From DATCYX01 sp963714425 (GTDB lineage Bacteria; Chloroflexota; Anaerolineae; Anaerolineales; UBA4823), in NCBI GenBank assembly GCA_963714425.1, contig CAVQOI010000003.1, positions 62,001 through 126,000 on the forward strand: a DNA stretch of 64,000 nt, read 5' to 3'. Each line of letters opens with the position of its first letter. Position 1 is the stretch's first letter. The notes below the pieces were generated by a model. It was not told the origin of the DNA. It made no database searches and worked only from the letters and a program-made list of their open reading frames with translations. Below, piece by piece: positions 41,385-50,510 of this stretch. The translations under genes and the position numbers were made by a program.

Positions 41385-44267
41385 TTAACCCTTGGCAAGA
41401 TCAAACTTGCGTCGCTGCGATGCGTACCAGACCAGCATGAGCGCAGCTAGCCCGATCAGCAGCCACTCGTGCGGCTCAGGCACGCCGGTGAGCGGCGTCT
41501 GGGTGGCGGGGGTGGTGTCTTTCAGCTCTTCATAATCGCGATCGTAGCGGTCCTCGAGCTGTTCCAGTTTCTCAAGCAGTTCCTTTTGCTGTGCCTCCAC
41601 CAGCACGATCATCGAAGAATACGGTGTGACAATGCCATACTGTCGCGCCAGCGTGTGCAGCTTGTCGAGGGTGTCCACATCTTCGATCGTGCCCCGATTG
41701 CGTCGCATCTCTGCCAGGATCAGCCGGCGGGCAGCCAGGGCAACAAAGCCATCCTCCCCGCTGTGTCTTAAGGCAGTGCTGGTATTTACCTGCCCGCCAG
41801 TCAGCACCGACCATGTGTAGCCATCCAGCACGTCGCGGTAAGCCTCCGTCGAAGCTGGTTCCGAAAGGCTCAGCGCCAGCCGCTCCAGGGCTTGGTCGAT
41901 GTCGCCGCTCACCCCTCCCCCAGAGGCCTGGATTGCCTCCAGGGTCTGGTCGTCATAGCCAAGCGGGATGTCGCTCCCCAGGTGCACCATCCACACTGGA
42001 GCATCCGGGATGGGCACGTTTATCCAGGTCTGCCCAAGCTCGTAGCCGCCGCTGTCCGTGAGCACCAGGATGGCGTCGTACTGCTTGTTCTGGCGCAGGC
42101 TCTCGAATTGGCTGAGCAGCTCGGCGGGGTTCTGCCCTCCGATGTACAGCACTTGCTCTGGTTCCACATCGGAGAACCTGAGGCGGGATGGCGCCTCCCC
42201 CCGGTAGCGCGAGGCGGTCAGATAGACGTCCACGTTGGAGGCGCTCCCGAGCGTCGTCTCCAGGTCGCTCAGCGAATTTGTCACCTGCTCGGCGCGGGCC
42301 AGCATGCTGCGCGAGCGATCGAGCACTACTGCCAGGCGCAGGTCATCTGGCAGCTCGGGCTGCGGCCCCTGCGTGACCGGTTGGATGATCACGCTGGTGC
42401 CATCGGGGAAATCTACCATATGGTCAACCGGCTTCACTGGCAGGATAGACGCTATCGCCTCGGGCATCCACAGGTCACCTTCGACCTGCATGCTCGCGCC
42501 ATTAAGCAGGCGCTGGGTGTCTTCATTCCAGAAGATGTTGCGCTTGTACGCCAGGTGGGGTAGCGGCCAGTTGTCCCCATCCGCCATCGCGCGGTAGGTC
42601 AGCCACAGGTATAGAGGTTTTGCCTCCTCCACAACACGGCGGGAGTTCGCATCGTTCCATCTTGCCGACTTTGGCGGCACGGGGAATGCTCGTAAGCGGT
42701 ATTGGCGAGGCCCGATTTGCTCGAGCAAGGCTGGGTCGCGTATCACCCGCGTCTGCTCTCGGTACACCGCTTGGGCTGCGCCGCGCGGCGCCACCTGGTA
42801 AGCGAAACGTTCCTCGCGGTCTGGGCTGTTGCCAAGCCAAAGGCCGGTCAGCACTGCCAATTCGGGCAGGTTGAAGTAGTAGATCACCTCCTGGTTCTGG
42901 AAGGTGCGGTTTAGATAGACTTCCATGAGCTCCACATCTGCCCAATCGCCGTGCTCGTTAATTGTGATCTCCTGCTGCATCAGGAGGACTTCGCGATCGT
43001 CGATTGCCTGCCAGGCAGATTCAGCTTGATCTGCCGACCAGGTAGAGCGCACTGCATCCACCACGACCTCGTGTTCGCCTTCCACGATGGGTGTATCGAA
43101 AAAGCGCTGGTATAGCCTGGCGGCCTCCTCTGGCTCGCGCTGCAGGGCTGACGGCTCGCTGCCAAACGGCTCTGGATGGGCCGGTGCATACAGCATTGGG
43201 CGGGCTACGACTTCGTACACCCTCTGGACCTGATATGCCTGCACGCCTGTCAACGCAAACGCATCCCGGTACAGATCGCTCACGTGGCGCACTTCGCCTA
43301 GCGCGCTGATGTATCGGAAAGGCGCCAGGTAAGCGTTGATCAGCCCAGCGCGGATCGATTCTTGGCGAGATAGCAGAGCCTCGGCTTCCTCAACCGAGTC
43401 CGGGGGCTCATCCAGCAGGGCGAATGCCTGGATTTGCGGCTGGCGGTTGGTGACGACTGCGAGCACACCAACGATCGCTACAGTCGAGATGACAACCATT
43501 GCCGGAAGCAGGCGCCCAGTTCTTTGGATCAGATCGCTCAGGCTCCTGCGCCATGCCCTCAGGCTCAAGATCGGCACTGCGATCGGCGCCAGCACGAACA
43601 GCGTAGCAGTGTATAAAACGAGCAAAAAGCTTGTGACGCCGTAGGGCACCCAGACCCACCCGCCTTCGATCAAACCCTTGATAGCATCGGAGGTGCCCCG
43701 GAAAAATGCTGGGAGGTCTCCTAACGTGCGACCGATCCACTTAATGGCGTACGCCGTGATGGGTAGGGCGTAGAATGCGATCCATAGCGAGGCGAACAGA
43801 CTGATGAGCAGCATCAGGGTCAAACCTGCCAGGCGAAGGTTGCCGCTCACGCGGCCCGAACGTTGTGGGTCGAGCGCGTACCACAGGAAGGCTGCCATGC
43901 CCAAACCAGCGACCGCCAGGAGCAAGGTCATGGCGGCGGTCTCCTGGCGGATCAGGAAGAAGCGAACAGCAAGCAGTAGCATTAGCGGCCCTTCGACCAC
44001 GTATCCCAGGGCAAATAACCTGGCGGGGGCTCTCCGCAGCAGGGTAAGCCCTAGGACGACCGCCGCCAGCGGAACGCAGGTCAGCGCCCCGGCGTAGATC
44101 AGGTAGCTCAGCGGAATGCTCCCATCGCCCACCGCCATAATCAGCTCGGGCAGCAGGCGCGGGGCGAAGCCCAGCACCATGAAAGCCAGGAAGATGATAT
44201 TCCAGGACCAGAACAGACCATAAGCCCAGATATCTTTCAAGCTGGTTTTGCCGGTATTTCCATTCAT
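41385..44267 (-). CDS. PEP-CTERM family integral membrane protein with VIT/vWA-like region
   Basis: Large membrane protein of 960 residues. It has about eight helices in the first 270 residues, then an outside region with a VIT-like part (VLLMQQEITINEHGDWADVELMEVYLNRTFQ) and a von Willebrand A-like domain (DLRLAVVLDRSRSM with the MIDAS DxSxS pattern, near residue 665). The C-terminus is a sorting tail: VPEP (929-932), a hydrophobic helix LLIGLAALMLVWYA, then SQRRKFDLAKG. It fits the TIGR02921 PEP_integral family. The ATG overlaps the exosortase stop (ATGA), with GGAGG upstream. It is almost surely the substrate of the adjacent exosortase. Confidence 0.88.
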   Translation of the reverse strand: MNGNTGKTSLKDIWAYGLFWSWNIIFLAFMVLGFAPRLLPELIMAVGDGSIPLSYLIYAGALTCVPLAAVVLGLTLLRRAPARLFALGYVVEGPLMLLLAVRFFLIRQETAAMTLLLAVAGLGMAAFLWYALDPQRSGRVSGNLRLAGLTLMLLISLFASLWIAFYALPITAYAIKWIGRTLGDLPAFFRGTSDAIKGLIEGGWVWVPYGVTSFLLVLYTATLFVLAPIAVPILSLRAWRRSLSDLIQRTGRLLPAMVVISTVAIVGVLAVVTNRQPQIQAFALLDEPPDSVEEAEALLSRQESIRAGLINAYLAPFRYISALGEVRHVSDLYRDAFALTGVQAYQVQRVYEVVARPMLYAPAHPEPFGSEPSALQREPEEAARLYQRFFDTPIVEGEHEVVVDAVRSTWSADQAESAWQAIDDREVLLMQQEITINEHGDWADVELMEVYLNRTFQNQEVIYYFNLPELAVLTGLWLGNSPDREERFAYQVAPRGAAQAVYREQTRVIRDPALLEQIGPRQYRLRAFPVPPKSARWNDANSRRVVEEAKPLYLWLTYRAMADGDNWPLPHLAYKRNIFWNEDTQRLLNGASMQVEGDLWMPEAIASILPVKPVDHMVDFPDGTSVIIQPVTQGPQPELPDDLRLAVVLDRSRSMLARAEQVTNSLSDLETTLGSASNVDVYLTASRYRGEAPSRLRFSDVEPEQVLYIGGQNPAELLSQFESLRQNKQYDAILVLTDSGGYELGQTWINVPIPDAPVWMVHLGSDIPLGYDDQTLEAIQASGGGVSGDIDQALERLALSLSEPASTEAYRDVLDGYTWSVLTGGQVNTSTALRHSGEDGFVALAARRLILAEMRRNRGTIEDVDTLDKLHTLARQYGIVTPYSSMIVLVEAQQKELLEKLEQLEDRYDRDYEELKDTTPATQTPLTGVPEPHEWLLIGLAALMLVWYASQRRKFDLAKG

Positions 44268-45769
44268 GGCTTAAAACCTCCTGTGAGCCCATCTTGCACG
44301 CTTGCATGTAGGTTTTGGAATAACGGTTGGAATTTCACTGAATCCAGGTCCACGGGCTCATCGAACAGTACCGTCACTAAAACCCAGCGTTGGCGCTCCG
44401 GCTCCATATCAGCCCATATGCGCGTGGCGTAATCATCAGTTGTCTCTTCTGCGGATTGCAGCCAGTAGGCTGCAGAGAGAGGCTGTGGCAGGGCGTCGGC
44501 TTCCAGCGAGATTAGCCGCAGGGGAAAAGCCGGTGCGACCAGGTGTGTGTACGAATCAGTCACTGAAAGACCATATACCTGGAAACAGCGCTCCGGGCGG
44601 TGGTGGGCTCGCCAGGTGTTGCTGGAGATCATCAGAAGCGACCCTGAGCTGCCCTGCCACCGGAATCGAAACCGAGAGGCTGATTGGATGCCATCCTCAG
44701 CCAGCCACTCGCGTTCGCCTTGGGTGAGCGGCCAGACTTCAGCACCCATTTCAGGTGGAAAATGCCATGCCGGGTCGGACTGCGCCAGGGCGGGCTGGGG
44801 GAATGGGGTGTATAGCACAGCCATGAGCAGGAAGCTCCCCCCCAGGAGTGGCGCCAGCCACAGTGGGCGGGAGGGAATGGCGTGCGCGTGCATTATCCCA
44901 CCGTCCGGGGTCCCGGGCGTCCGCTTGAATACAAAGATCAGGGTAGCGCAAGCTAGCATGAAGCCGAGCACCCCCAGCGGCACGTGCAGCATCTCCGCCA
45001 ACAGGATATATCCAGCTACCTGGCCGACAGCGACCAGTATCGCCACGCGTACGAGATTGGCAGCCAGCAGCAGGATGGCAAACCCCAGCGCAGCCGCCAT
45101 CCAGCGCATGTTGATCGAGCGCCGCTCGATCCATGTGGCTGCCAGCAAGAACAGGCCGCCTGTCCACAGGCTCTTCACCCCGCTGCACGGCAGGTCTACC
45201 TTCGAAATGCCATTCTCGAAGATCAGGATGGTGTCCAGGCTGACTGTCTGCACCCCCATCTTCGCCAACCCGTCGCTTACTATGGATGCGGTCAGGATGC
45301 GCACAGGGTAGCCCACGAAAGTCTGCAAGTGTTCGCCAAAAGGCAGCGCGCCTACCAGTAGCAAGGCAGCGGGCAGCCCTCTGCGCCAGGTGAACGAATC
45401 CATCCACAATCCCAGCAACCCGTAGCTGGCAAGACCGAACAAGGTTGCGGAGAAGGTATTGATATCCAGGTAGCGCTCAACCAGCAGGTAAGCGGCGGAG
45501 CCGCCCAATGTCATGCTGAGAGCGGGAACGTAGCCTTGCGGAAGTGCGTCCAGATGCAGGCTGAGATTCTTTTTGCGCACCTGCATGGCGATCAGCACGA
45601 TCGCGCCCAGCAGCACCACCTGGTTGGTACGGAACTCTTCACGTGAGAAGATCACCCCCAGGTAGGCGTATACCGGGCGATAAAGCCAAAGCCATAAGCC
45701 CAGCAAACCAGCATTGATCAGCAGGATGGCAGGTTTTTGAGTGAGATGGTGAAAACGGAGGTGACCCAC
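44264..45769 (-). CDS. xrtO: Exosortase, XrtO-like
   Basis: Membrane transpeptidase-like sorting enzyme of 501 residues. About eight helices carry the exosortase triad: Cys195 in VDLPCSGVKSLW, Arg241 in ANLVRVAILV and His262 in EMLHVPLGVLGF. The C-terminal 200 residues form an EpsI/DUF3485-like outside domain (SSNTWRAHHRPERCFQVYGL). The GTG at 45769 starts 4 bases after the previous stop. Being paired by overlap with a PEP_integral protein points to exosortase O, a type said to serve one dedicated target; that subtype call rests on memory. Function: cleavage at PEP and probable transfer of the target to another anchor. Confidence 0.85.
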   Translation of the reverse strand: MGHLRFHHLTQKPAILLINAGLLGLWLWLYRPVYAYLGVIFSREEFRTNQVVLLGAIVLIAMQVRKKNLSLHLDALPQGYVPALSMTLGGSAAYLLVERYLDINTFSATLFGLASYGLLGLWMDSFTWRRGLPAALLLVGALPFGEHLQTFVGYPVRILTASIVSDGLAKMGVQTVSLDTILIFENGISKVDLPCSGVKSLWTGGLFLLAATWIERRSINMRWMAAALGFAILLLAANLVRVAILVAVGQVAGYILLAEMLHVPLGVLGFMLACATLIFVFKRTPGTPDGGIMHAHAIPSRPLWLAPLLGGSFLLMAVLYTPFPQPALAQSDPAWHFPPEMGAEVWPLTQGEREWLAEDGIQSASRFRFRWQGSSGSLLMISSNTWRAHHRPERCFQVYGLSVTDSYTHLVAPAFPLRLISLEADALPQPLSAAYWLQSAEETTDDYATRIWADMEPERQRWVLVTVLFDEPVDLDSVKFQPLFQNLHASVQDGLTGGFKP

Positions 45770-45773
45770 GGTC

Positions 45774-46823
45774 TTACCCCGTCACAGGAGAGCGGTGTTT
45801 GTTGCCGGGGGAAAGTTTGAGCAAAGCAGGCGCCAGGAGTGTCAGCACCATCCACATCCAGGCCAGGATAACCTGGCGGGTCGCAACCCACTGCTCGTGT
45901 GCCTGCAGCCAGCCGCCCCAACCCTGGATGAGCTGGATAGGCCACTGGCTGGAGATGCCCACCCACATTGCCAGGCTCAGCCCGGCGATGAGCGCCAGCG
46001 CGCGCTGCCACGAATTTGAGCTGCGCAGGTAAAGCCAGGCGCCTGTCGCCAGGCACAGGCTGGTGGCGAGGCTGTATGGACGCTTGTTGTTGTACTGGTT
46101 GAAGGTCATCCCCAGGGTGAATACGGCGCCGCTATACAGGATATAGGAAACCAGAGTCCAATCCTGGCGGATGTAGGTGATCATCGGGTGGAAACGCCGA
46201 AGTAAGGCTAGCACTCCTAGGGCAAGAAATGTGATGGCGAACAGGCTCAGCCACATCAGTCCTGCCCATAGCGCCTGCAGCAGCAGCAGGCTGCTCGCGT
46301 CCAGACCTTCCAGCCCGGCCTGGTCGAGAATTGTCGGTGCCGCCCAATCTGCTGCCAGTTGGAAGATAAATATGAAACTGATGGTTGATAGCGCCATGCC
46401 CAGGTAGGGCAGCGACCAGCGCGGGAAGCCCCGCGCAGCCCCGGTGGTAAACGCCAGAGCGAGCAGCGTTGCAAACAACAATATCATCACTCCGCTGGAT
46501 TCCAGCGAGGCGCCCTGTAAAGAAAGATTGAAAGCCGGGAGGACGAAAATCCCCAGGATGACCAACATCTCCTTTAGTGTGGGGGGGCCCTCCCAGGTTG
46601 TAGCGAGCGGGTGGTTCCCCAGGCGCGCCCGTAGCGCTTCTCCGGGCACACTCACGTACTCCGCTAGCAGCATCTGAAGTACCGCTTGCTTGCTGCGTTT
46701 TGCCGCCTCAGCCAGTCTTTGCTCGAAGACGGCTTCCATCTCCTCGGCAAACTCAGAACGCATGCTTGCCGGGTAAAGGCGGAGCAATATTCTATAGGCG
46801 CGTATCAGGTCTTGCGAGCGCAT
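45774..46823 (-). CDS. Membrane protein of a PadR-linked operon
   Basis: Protein of 349 residues. The N-terminal 75 residues (IRAYRILLRLYPASMRSEFAEEMEAVFEQRL ... EYVSVPGEALRARLG) match the permease prefix-type domain that often follows PadR genes. About eight hydrophobic helices follow. The ATG at 46823 follows GGAGAAAG; a longer in-frame start has no support. It lies between the PadR gene (46 bases) and the exosortase gene (4 bases). It may be a helper of the exosortase system or a sensor for PadR; no enzyme motif is visible. Confidence 0.75.
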   Translation of the reverse strand: MRSQDLIRAYRILLRLYPASMRSEFAEEMEAVFEQRLAEAAKRSKQAVLQMLLAEYVSVPGEALRARLGNHPLATTWEGPPTLKEMLVILGIFVLPAFNLSLQGASLESSGVMILLFATLLALAFTTGAARGFPRWSLPYLGMALSTISFIFIFQLAADWAAPTILDQAGLEGLDASSLLLLQALWAGLMWLSLFAITFLALGVLALLRRFHPMITYIRQDWTLVSYILYSGAVFTLGMTFNQYNNKRPYSLATSLCLATGAWLYLRSSNSWQRALALIAGLSLAMWVGISSQWPIQLIQGWGGWLQAHEQWVATRQVILAWMWMVLTLLAPALLKLSPGNKHRSPVTG

Positions 46824-46869
46824 CTTTCTCCACCCTTTCTCTACCAAAATCCTTACTCAACGTTCCTTC

Positions 46870-47223
46870 CTAAGTGTTTTCCCCAAGCGAGCGACGGTGG
46901 GCGGCTGCGACCAGGTCGTCCAGGCGCTCGATCTCAGCGAACAGTACGGCTCGCCCCAGGCTTGTGAGGGAATAAGCTTTACGCTCACGGGCCGAGTTGC
47001 TCGGCGCCGGATCGTCCGCACGCGAAATCCAGCCCTGCTCGAGCAGGCGTTTGAGAGCGCCGTAGAGTGTCCCGGTGCTCAGCTGGACGCGCTCACCGCT
47101 CAGGGTGCGCACGTCCTTCATAATGGCATAACCATGCCGCCTCTCAGGCGCCAGGCTGACCAGGATCAGGTAGGTTACTTCGGTAAGAGGTAAATAAGTT
47201 TGGATATCCTCGGCTTTTTCCAT
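46870..47223 (-). CDS. PadR-family transcriptional regulator
   Basis: Winged-helix repressor of 117 residues. The PadR core reads LTEVTYLILVSLAPERRHGYAIMKDV, LSTGTLYGALKRLLEQGWI and ERKAYSLTSLGRAVL, followed by a dimerising helix. It is the first gene of the exosortase cassette and sits directly downstream of a 13-bp inverted repeat that is probably its operator. The inducer is unknown. Confidence 0.92.
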   Translation of the reverse strand: MEKAEDIQTYLPLTEVTYLILVSLAPERRHGYAIMKDVRTLSGERVQLSTGTLYGALKRLLEQGWISRADDPAPSNSARERKAYSLTSLGRAVLFAEIERLDDLVAAAHRRSLGENT

Positions 47224-47242
47224 TGAACCCCAGAGTTAATCA

Positions 47243-47280
47243 AATACGTAGCTAGCAAATATGTCGTCTAGCTACATATT
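47243..47280 (-). promoter_or_regulatory. Probable PadR operator
   Basis: Inverted repeat AATACGTAGCTAG (47243-47255) and CTAGCTACATATT (47268-47280), matching at 12 of 13 positions with a 12-base spacer, 20 bases upstream of the padR start. PadR operators are typically such AT-rich, ATGTA-like palindromes. Confidence 0.6.
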
Positions 47281-47409
47281 ACAAGAAGATCTCAATTTTG
47301 TCAATAAGTATTTCTGACCTTCGGACAGAAGATCGGACATTTTTCAAGAAGCAGTCATCGCGAGTAAACCCAATGCGCCCCAACGCTCTTCAATCCAAAG
47401 TGACATTAT

Positions 47410-47541
47410 CCGTCATTGCGAAGGAGCGCACGCCAGCGAAGCTGGCGTAGCGACTGAAGCTATCTCAGGTCAGGCTTTTCAGACTCTAATGTCCCCCCGG
47501 CGTTGCCTTGGACTGCTTCGCCGCCTGTGGCGGCTCGTTGG
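47410..47541. repeat. Dispersed CGTCATTGCGA-type intergenic repeat
   Basis: Begins CGTCATTGCGAAGGAGCGCA, contains CGCCAGC-GAA-GCTGGCG, GCGACTGAAGC-TATCTC, and ends with GGACTGCTTCG and CCGCC-TGT-GGCGG. Such TCATTGCGAGGAGC...GAAGCAATCTC elements occur in many bacterial genomes as non-coding repeats. The gap from 47281 to 47668 holds nothing else that I can support. Confidence 0.6.
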
Positions 47542-47668
47542 GACTTTCCGAGTGGATTATGTGCGAACGCTTGTCCGAACCTGAAGGTTTCGAGCTATAT
47601 TATGTCCCACGCGCTCTGACCCGCTACAAAGCTGTCCGGATAGATTTCATACCTGATTGAGCCCAGTC

Positions 47669-48849
47669 TCACTGATTTCCGTTTTGGCCGTCATCGGAAT
47701 CGCCGTCATCGTTGTTCCCGTCATCGCCATCATCATTATCGTTAGCGTTCCCGTCATCTACTTGGTTAGAATTGCCGTCATCCACGTCATTGACAGCCCC
47801 GTCATCGACGTCATTCACAGCCCCGTCATCCACGTCATTGACAGCCCCGTCATCCACGTTATTTGCAGCCCCATCATCCACATCATTGACAGCCCCATCA
47901 TCGGAATCGTCCGTATTGGTACTGGTGATGTCATTGGGTTCAGCGCCCGCCATGGACAGCTCTATATACTGCACGGTGAGCGTGCCATCCATCCCAAGGA
48001 TGGCCTGTACATTTACCAGGTCACCGACTTTGATCGTATTACCATATTTGGTCAAATCAATTATGGCGAGCATCCTTCCAGAAATGACCCAAGTAGCATC
48101 GGAGATAGATTCCACCACGCCTGAAAATAGAACCTGCTCTCCGGCGCTGGTCCTTGAAGTGATGATGGCTTGTTCAACAGCCGGCTGGACGTCATCTGGG
48201 ACGATGGTCTCCATTCCTTCCAAGATGGACGCGTAGGAGAGCAGGGCGCGGGTGATCTGTCTGCTCAACAATGTACCCCGTTCGGGATTACCTGCCAGTA
48301 CGGTCTGCAGCGCTGAGGTCGCTTTCTCGACACAAGCTTCAAACTCTTTCGCTGCCATCTCGATGTCGCTGTGGCGTCCTTTTTGCACCAGCGCCCCCAT
48401 CTCGACCAACCGCAATCGGGCATAGGAAAGATGCAGCTGCGCCTGGTCGTAGGCATCGCCAGCCAGGGAGACGGACGCGTATTCTCCAGGCTGGTCTTGA
48501 TCGTATAGAGCGTATCTCCTGGTAAGGCTGACTGGGCGGCTAGAGCGGTCGCTCCGGCGCCGCCGAAAAGGAGTGTGAAGACGGTGATTAAAACAGCTAA
48601 GGTTGCGAATGCAAATCTTGGGGTCATTGGGATAACCTGCTTACGTTCCATCTTCGGTTTAAACCATCCGACGGACCATGGGTAGGTCACCCTGGGTTTA
48701 TACACCGTGATGGAGTCTAGTTCTGCAATAAATCTCTGGCGTCTCATCTCAACAACTTCCGGAGCTCTCTGCGGCGTGGGGCGCAGGGTTAAGATCATCT
48801 GCTCAATGTGAGGATCCAGGTTGCTTTCCACATCGAATATCTCATTCAT
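47669..48849 (-). CDS. DUF5667-type membrane protein with Asp-rich octapeptide tail (frameshifted)
   Basis: About 393 residues. An inside N-terminal part (PHIEQMILTLRPTPQRAPEVVEMRRQRF) leads to one membrane helix (ATLAVLITVFTLLFGGAGATALA), then the DUF5667 start ALPGDTLYTIKTSLENTR. The frame slips near 48475 and resumes VSLAGDAYDQAQLHLSYA, then a DUF5666-like beta domain (LFSGVVESISDATWVISGRM ... VGDLVNVQAIL), and a tail of about eight repeats of DDGAVNDV type ending DDGQNGNQ. Its start overlaps the ECF sigma gene by 8 bases, which points to an anti-sigma role with an outside sensor. The acidic tail may bind Ca2+ or wall polymers; that is inference. Confidence 0.8.
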
Positions 48850-49381
48850 AATAAACCCCATCATCTCTCTCGGTCAGCATCTGCCGAAGGGATATCAAAG
48901 CCCGATATTGCAAAGCGCGAGTTGCCACCACTGATTTGCCAAGCAGCTCGGCGATGGCGGCGTGTGACCAATCTTCCAGGAACCTCAGGTGGATAACCTT
49001 TTGTTGGTCTTCTGGTAACTTCAGGAGAGCAGTTCGCACCAGCTCTTTGTCCATCTCCTGGGATGCCATCAGCGAGGGGTTCGAACTTGCGCCATCCTCG
49101 AATTCCTCATCGAGCGCAAGCTGTGGATGCGGCCTGCGGCGGAAGTGATCGTTGATCCAGTTTTGCGCCACCCGGTAAAGGTATGCCCGCACGTTCTCGA
49201 GTGGACCTCTCCCTCTTCGCATGACCTGCAAGAATCGGCTGAAGGTTTCTGAGACACAGTCTTCTGCCAGCTCTTCATCGTCGAGCAATCGTACAGCAAA
49301 ACGGAATAACTCTGGGCTGTGCTGCTCGTAGATCATAATCATTTCCTGCTTGTTGATCAGCTTCGTTTCTTCGAATGGCAT
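48842..49381 (-). CDS. ECF-type RNA polymerase sigma factor
   Basis: Sigma-70 family factor of about 179 residues with region 2 (YEQHSPELFRFAVRLLDDEELAEDCVSETFSRF; RAYLYRVAQNWINDHFRRR) and region 4 (LPEDQQKVIHLRFLEDWSHAAIAELLGKSVVATRALQYRAL). There is no C-terminal extension. Start choice is open: MPFEETKL at 49381 fits the family, MRIKNAN at 49405 is an alternative, and neither has a good ribosome site. It overlaps the DUF5667 gene by 8 bases, as for a sigma/anti-sigma pair. The divergent Asp-repeat gene is a likely target. Confidence 0.9.
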   Translation of the reverse strand: MPFEETKLINKQEMIMIYEQHSPELFRFAVRLLDDEELAEDCVSETFSRFLQVMRRGRGPLENVRAYLYRVAQNWINDHFRRRPHPQLALDEEFEDGASSNPSLMASQEMDKELVRTALLKLPEDQQKVIHLRFLEDWSHAAIAELLGKSVVATRALQYRALISLRQMLTERDDGVYYE

Positions 49382-49608
49382 CGTATTGGCATTCTTTATC
49401 CTCATTCTATATAACGGAAATTTAATACAAATGTGATGCCATTCAAGATGACATCTTGGTAAGGGATGGAACAGACTGTGCAAATCGACCTTTTCTAACC
49501 GATCCTGTCAGAAATGCAAATGGCGAATCCAGGGGTTGGCAGTCACGCTTTATCATTTGTGGCGTTATATAGAAAAGATCAACCCAATCGTATTCAAGGA
49601 GACCCCAA

Positions 49609-50232
49609 ATGAAACAGAGACTTCAAATTAACCGGCATTTTATCCCCATAGCCATTCCGGTAGCACTGCTCCTGGCAGTGAGTCTGCTCTTTGGTGGGGC
49701 ATGGTCGATTGCGTCTGCTGCCCAAGGCGCTGAGCCTGGCGATACCCTCTACCCGGTGAAGGCCATATTAGAGAAAGCGCAGATAGCGATCTCCCCGAGT
49801 GTTGTAATCGATGACGGCGCAGTGGATGACATCGACGATGGCGCAGTAGGCGACATCGATGACGGGGCAGTGGATGACATCGACGACGGCGCGCTGGCCG
49901 ACATCGACGCTGGCGCAGTGGATGACATCGACGACGGCGCGTAGATGACATCGACGACGGCGCTGGCCGACATCGACGCTGGCGCAGTGGATGACATCGA
50001 CGATGGCGCGGTGGATGACATCGACGACGGCGCGGTGGCCGACATCGACGATGGCGCAGTGGATGACATCGACGATAGCGCAGTAGACGACATCGACGAT
50101 GGTGCGGTGGATGACATCGACGATGGTGCGGTGGATGACATCGACGACGGCGCAGTGGGCGATGTCGACGATGGCGATGCCGGTAACGGTGATGATGGCG
50201 ATTCCGGCGACGGCCAGAATGGCAATCAATAA
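49609..50232 (+). CDS. Secreted or anchored Asp-rich repeat protein, DUF5667 paralogue
   Basis: About 207 residues after repair of one slip. The N-terminus (MKQRLQINRHF, helix IPIAIPVALLLAVSLLFGGAW) and AAQGAEPGDTLYPVKAILEK match the membrane helix and DUF5667 start of the protein at 47669-48849. After that the helical bundle is missing; the rest is about 15 copies of IDDGAVDD-like octapeptides, then GNGDDGDSGDGQNGNQ. A stop (TAG at 49942) and a two-base loss about 25 bases later cancel out, so the frame is restored. RBS: AAGGAG. It is divergent from the ECF sigma operon. It may be a Ca2+-binding surface protein; the function is unknown. Confidence 0.75.
49807..50166. repeat. 24-bp tandem repeat (about 15 units) coding for Asp-rich octapeptides
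   Basis: Unit ATCGACGAYGGCGCRGTGGAT plus GAC, 24 bp, in-frame, with small changes such as GAYGCTGGCGC or GCGCTGGCC. It is a minisatellite inside a coding gene and could vary in copy number. Confidence 0.88.
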
Positions 50233-50320
50233 GGTCGGGATCAATCAGGTATGATGCCTATCCGGGCAGTTCCTTCAACAGGCATCTCTGGCTGACGCTA
50301 CTCACGCATCCAATCACAAA

Positions 50321-50364
50321 AAATCACACGCTGCAGGCGAATCCCTGTCTACAGCGTGTGATTT
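50321..50364. terminator. Bidirectional intrinsic terminator
   Basis: Perfect 13-bp stem AAATCACACGCTG / CAGCGTGTGATTT with an 18-base loop, preceded by an A-run and followed by ATTATTA. It lies between the Asp-repeat gene and the convergent PLP-enzyme gene. Confidence 0.8.
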
Positions 50365-50510
50365 ATTATTACCCAGGCTGCGCTCAAGGGACACAGCCAT
50401 TTGACAGATACCTTAGTGGATGGGCAATCTTAGTATGGGACGCCTTATTTGAAATTTGTTTTAATGAGAATCGTTTGATATGATGCGCTCAAGAGTTTCA
50501 CAGGATTGAA

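Noticed and set aside
49807..50166. CRISPR array
   Set aside because: The units are contiguous, without unique spacers, and in-frame within a gene.
49807..50166. RTX or dockerin calcium repeats
   Set aside because: The spacing is 8 residues with no GGxGxDxUx or dockerin loop pattern; only general acidic character is shared.
49768..50244. Two minus-strand ORFs through the 24-bp repeat (VDVIHCAI and SMSSTAPS repeats)
   Set aside because: Any frame through a 24-bp repeat stays open; the plus frame has signal helix, DUF5667 start and a ribosome site.
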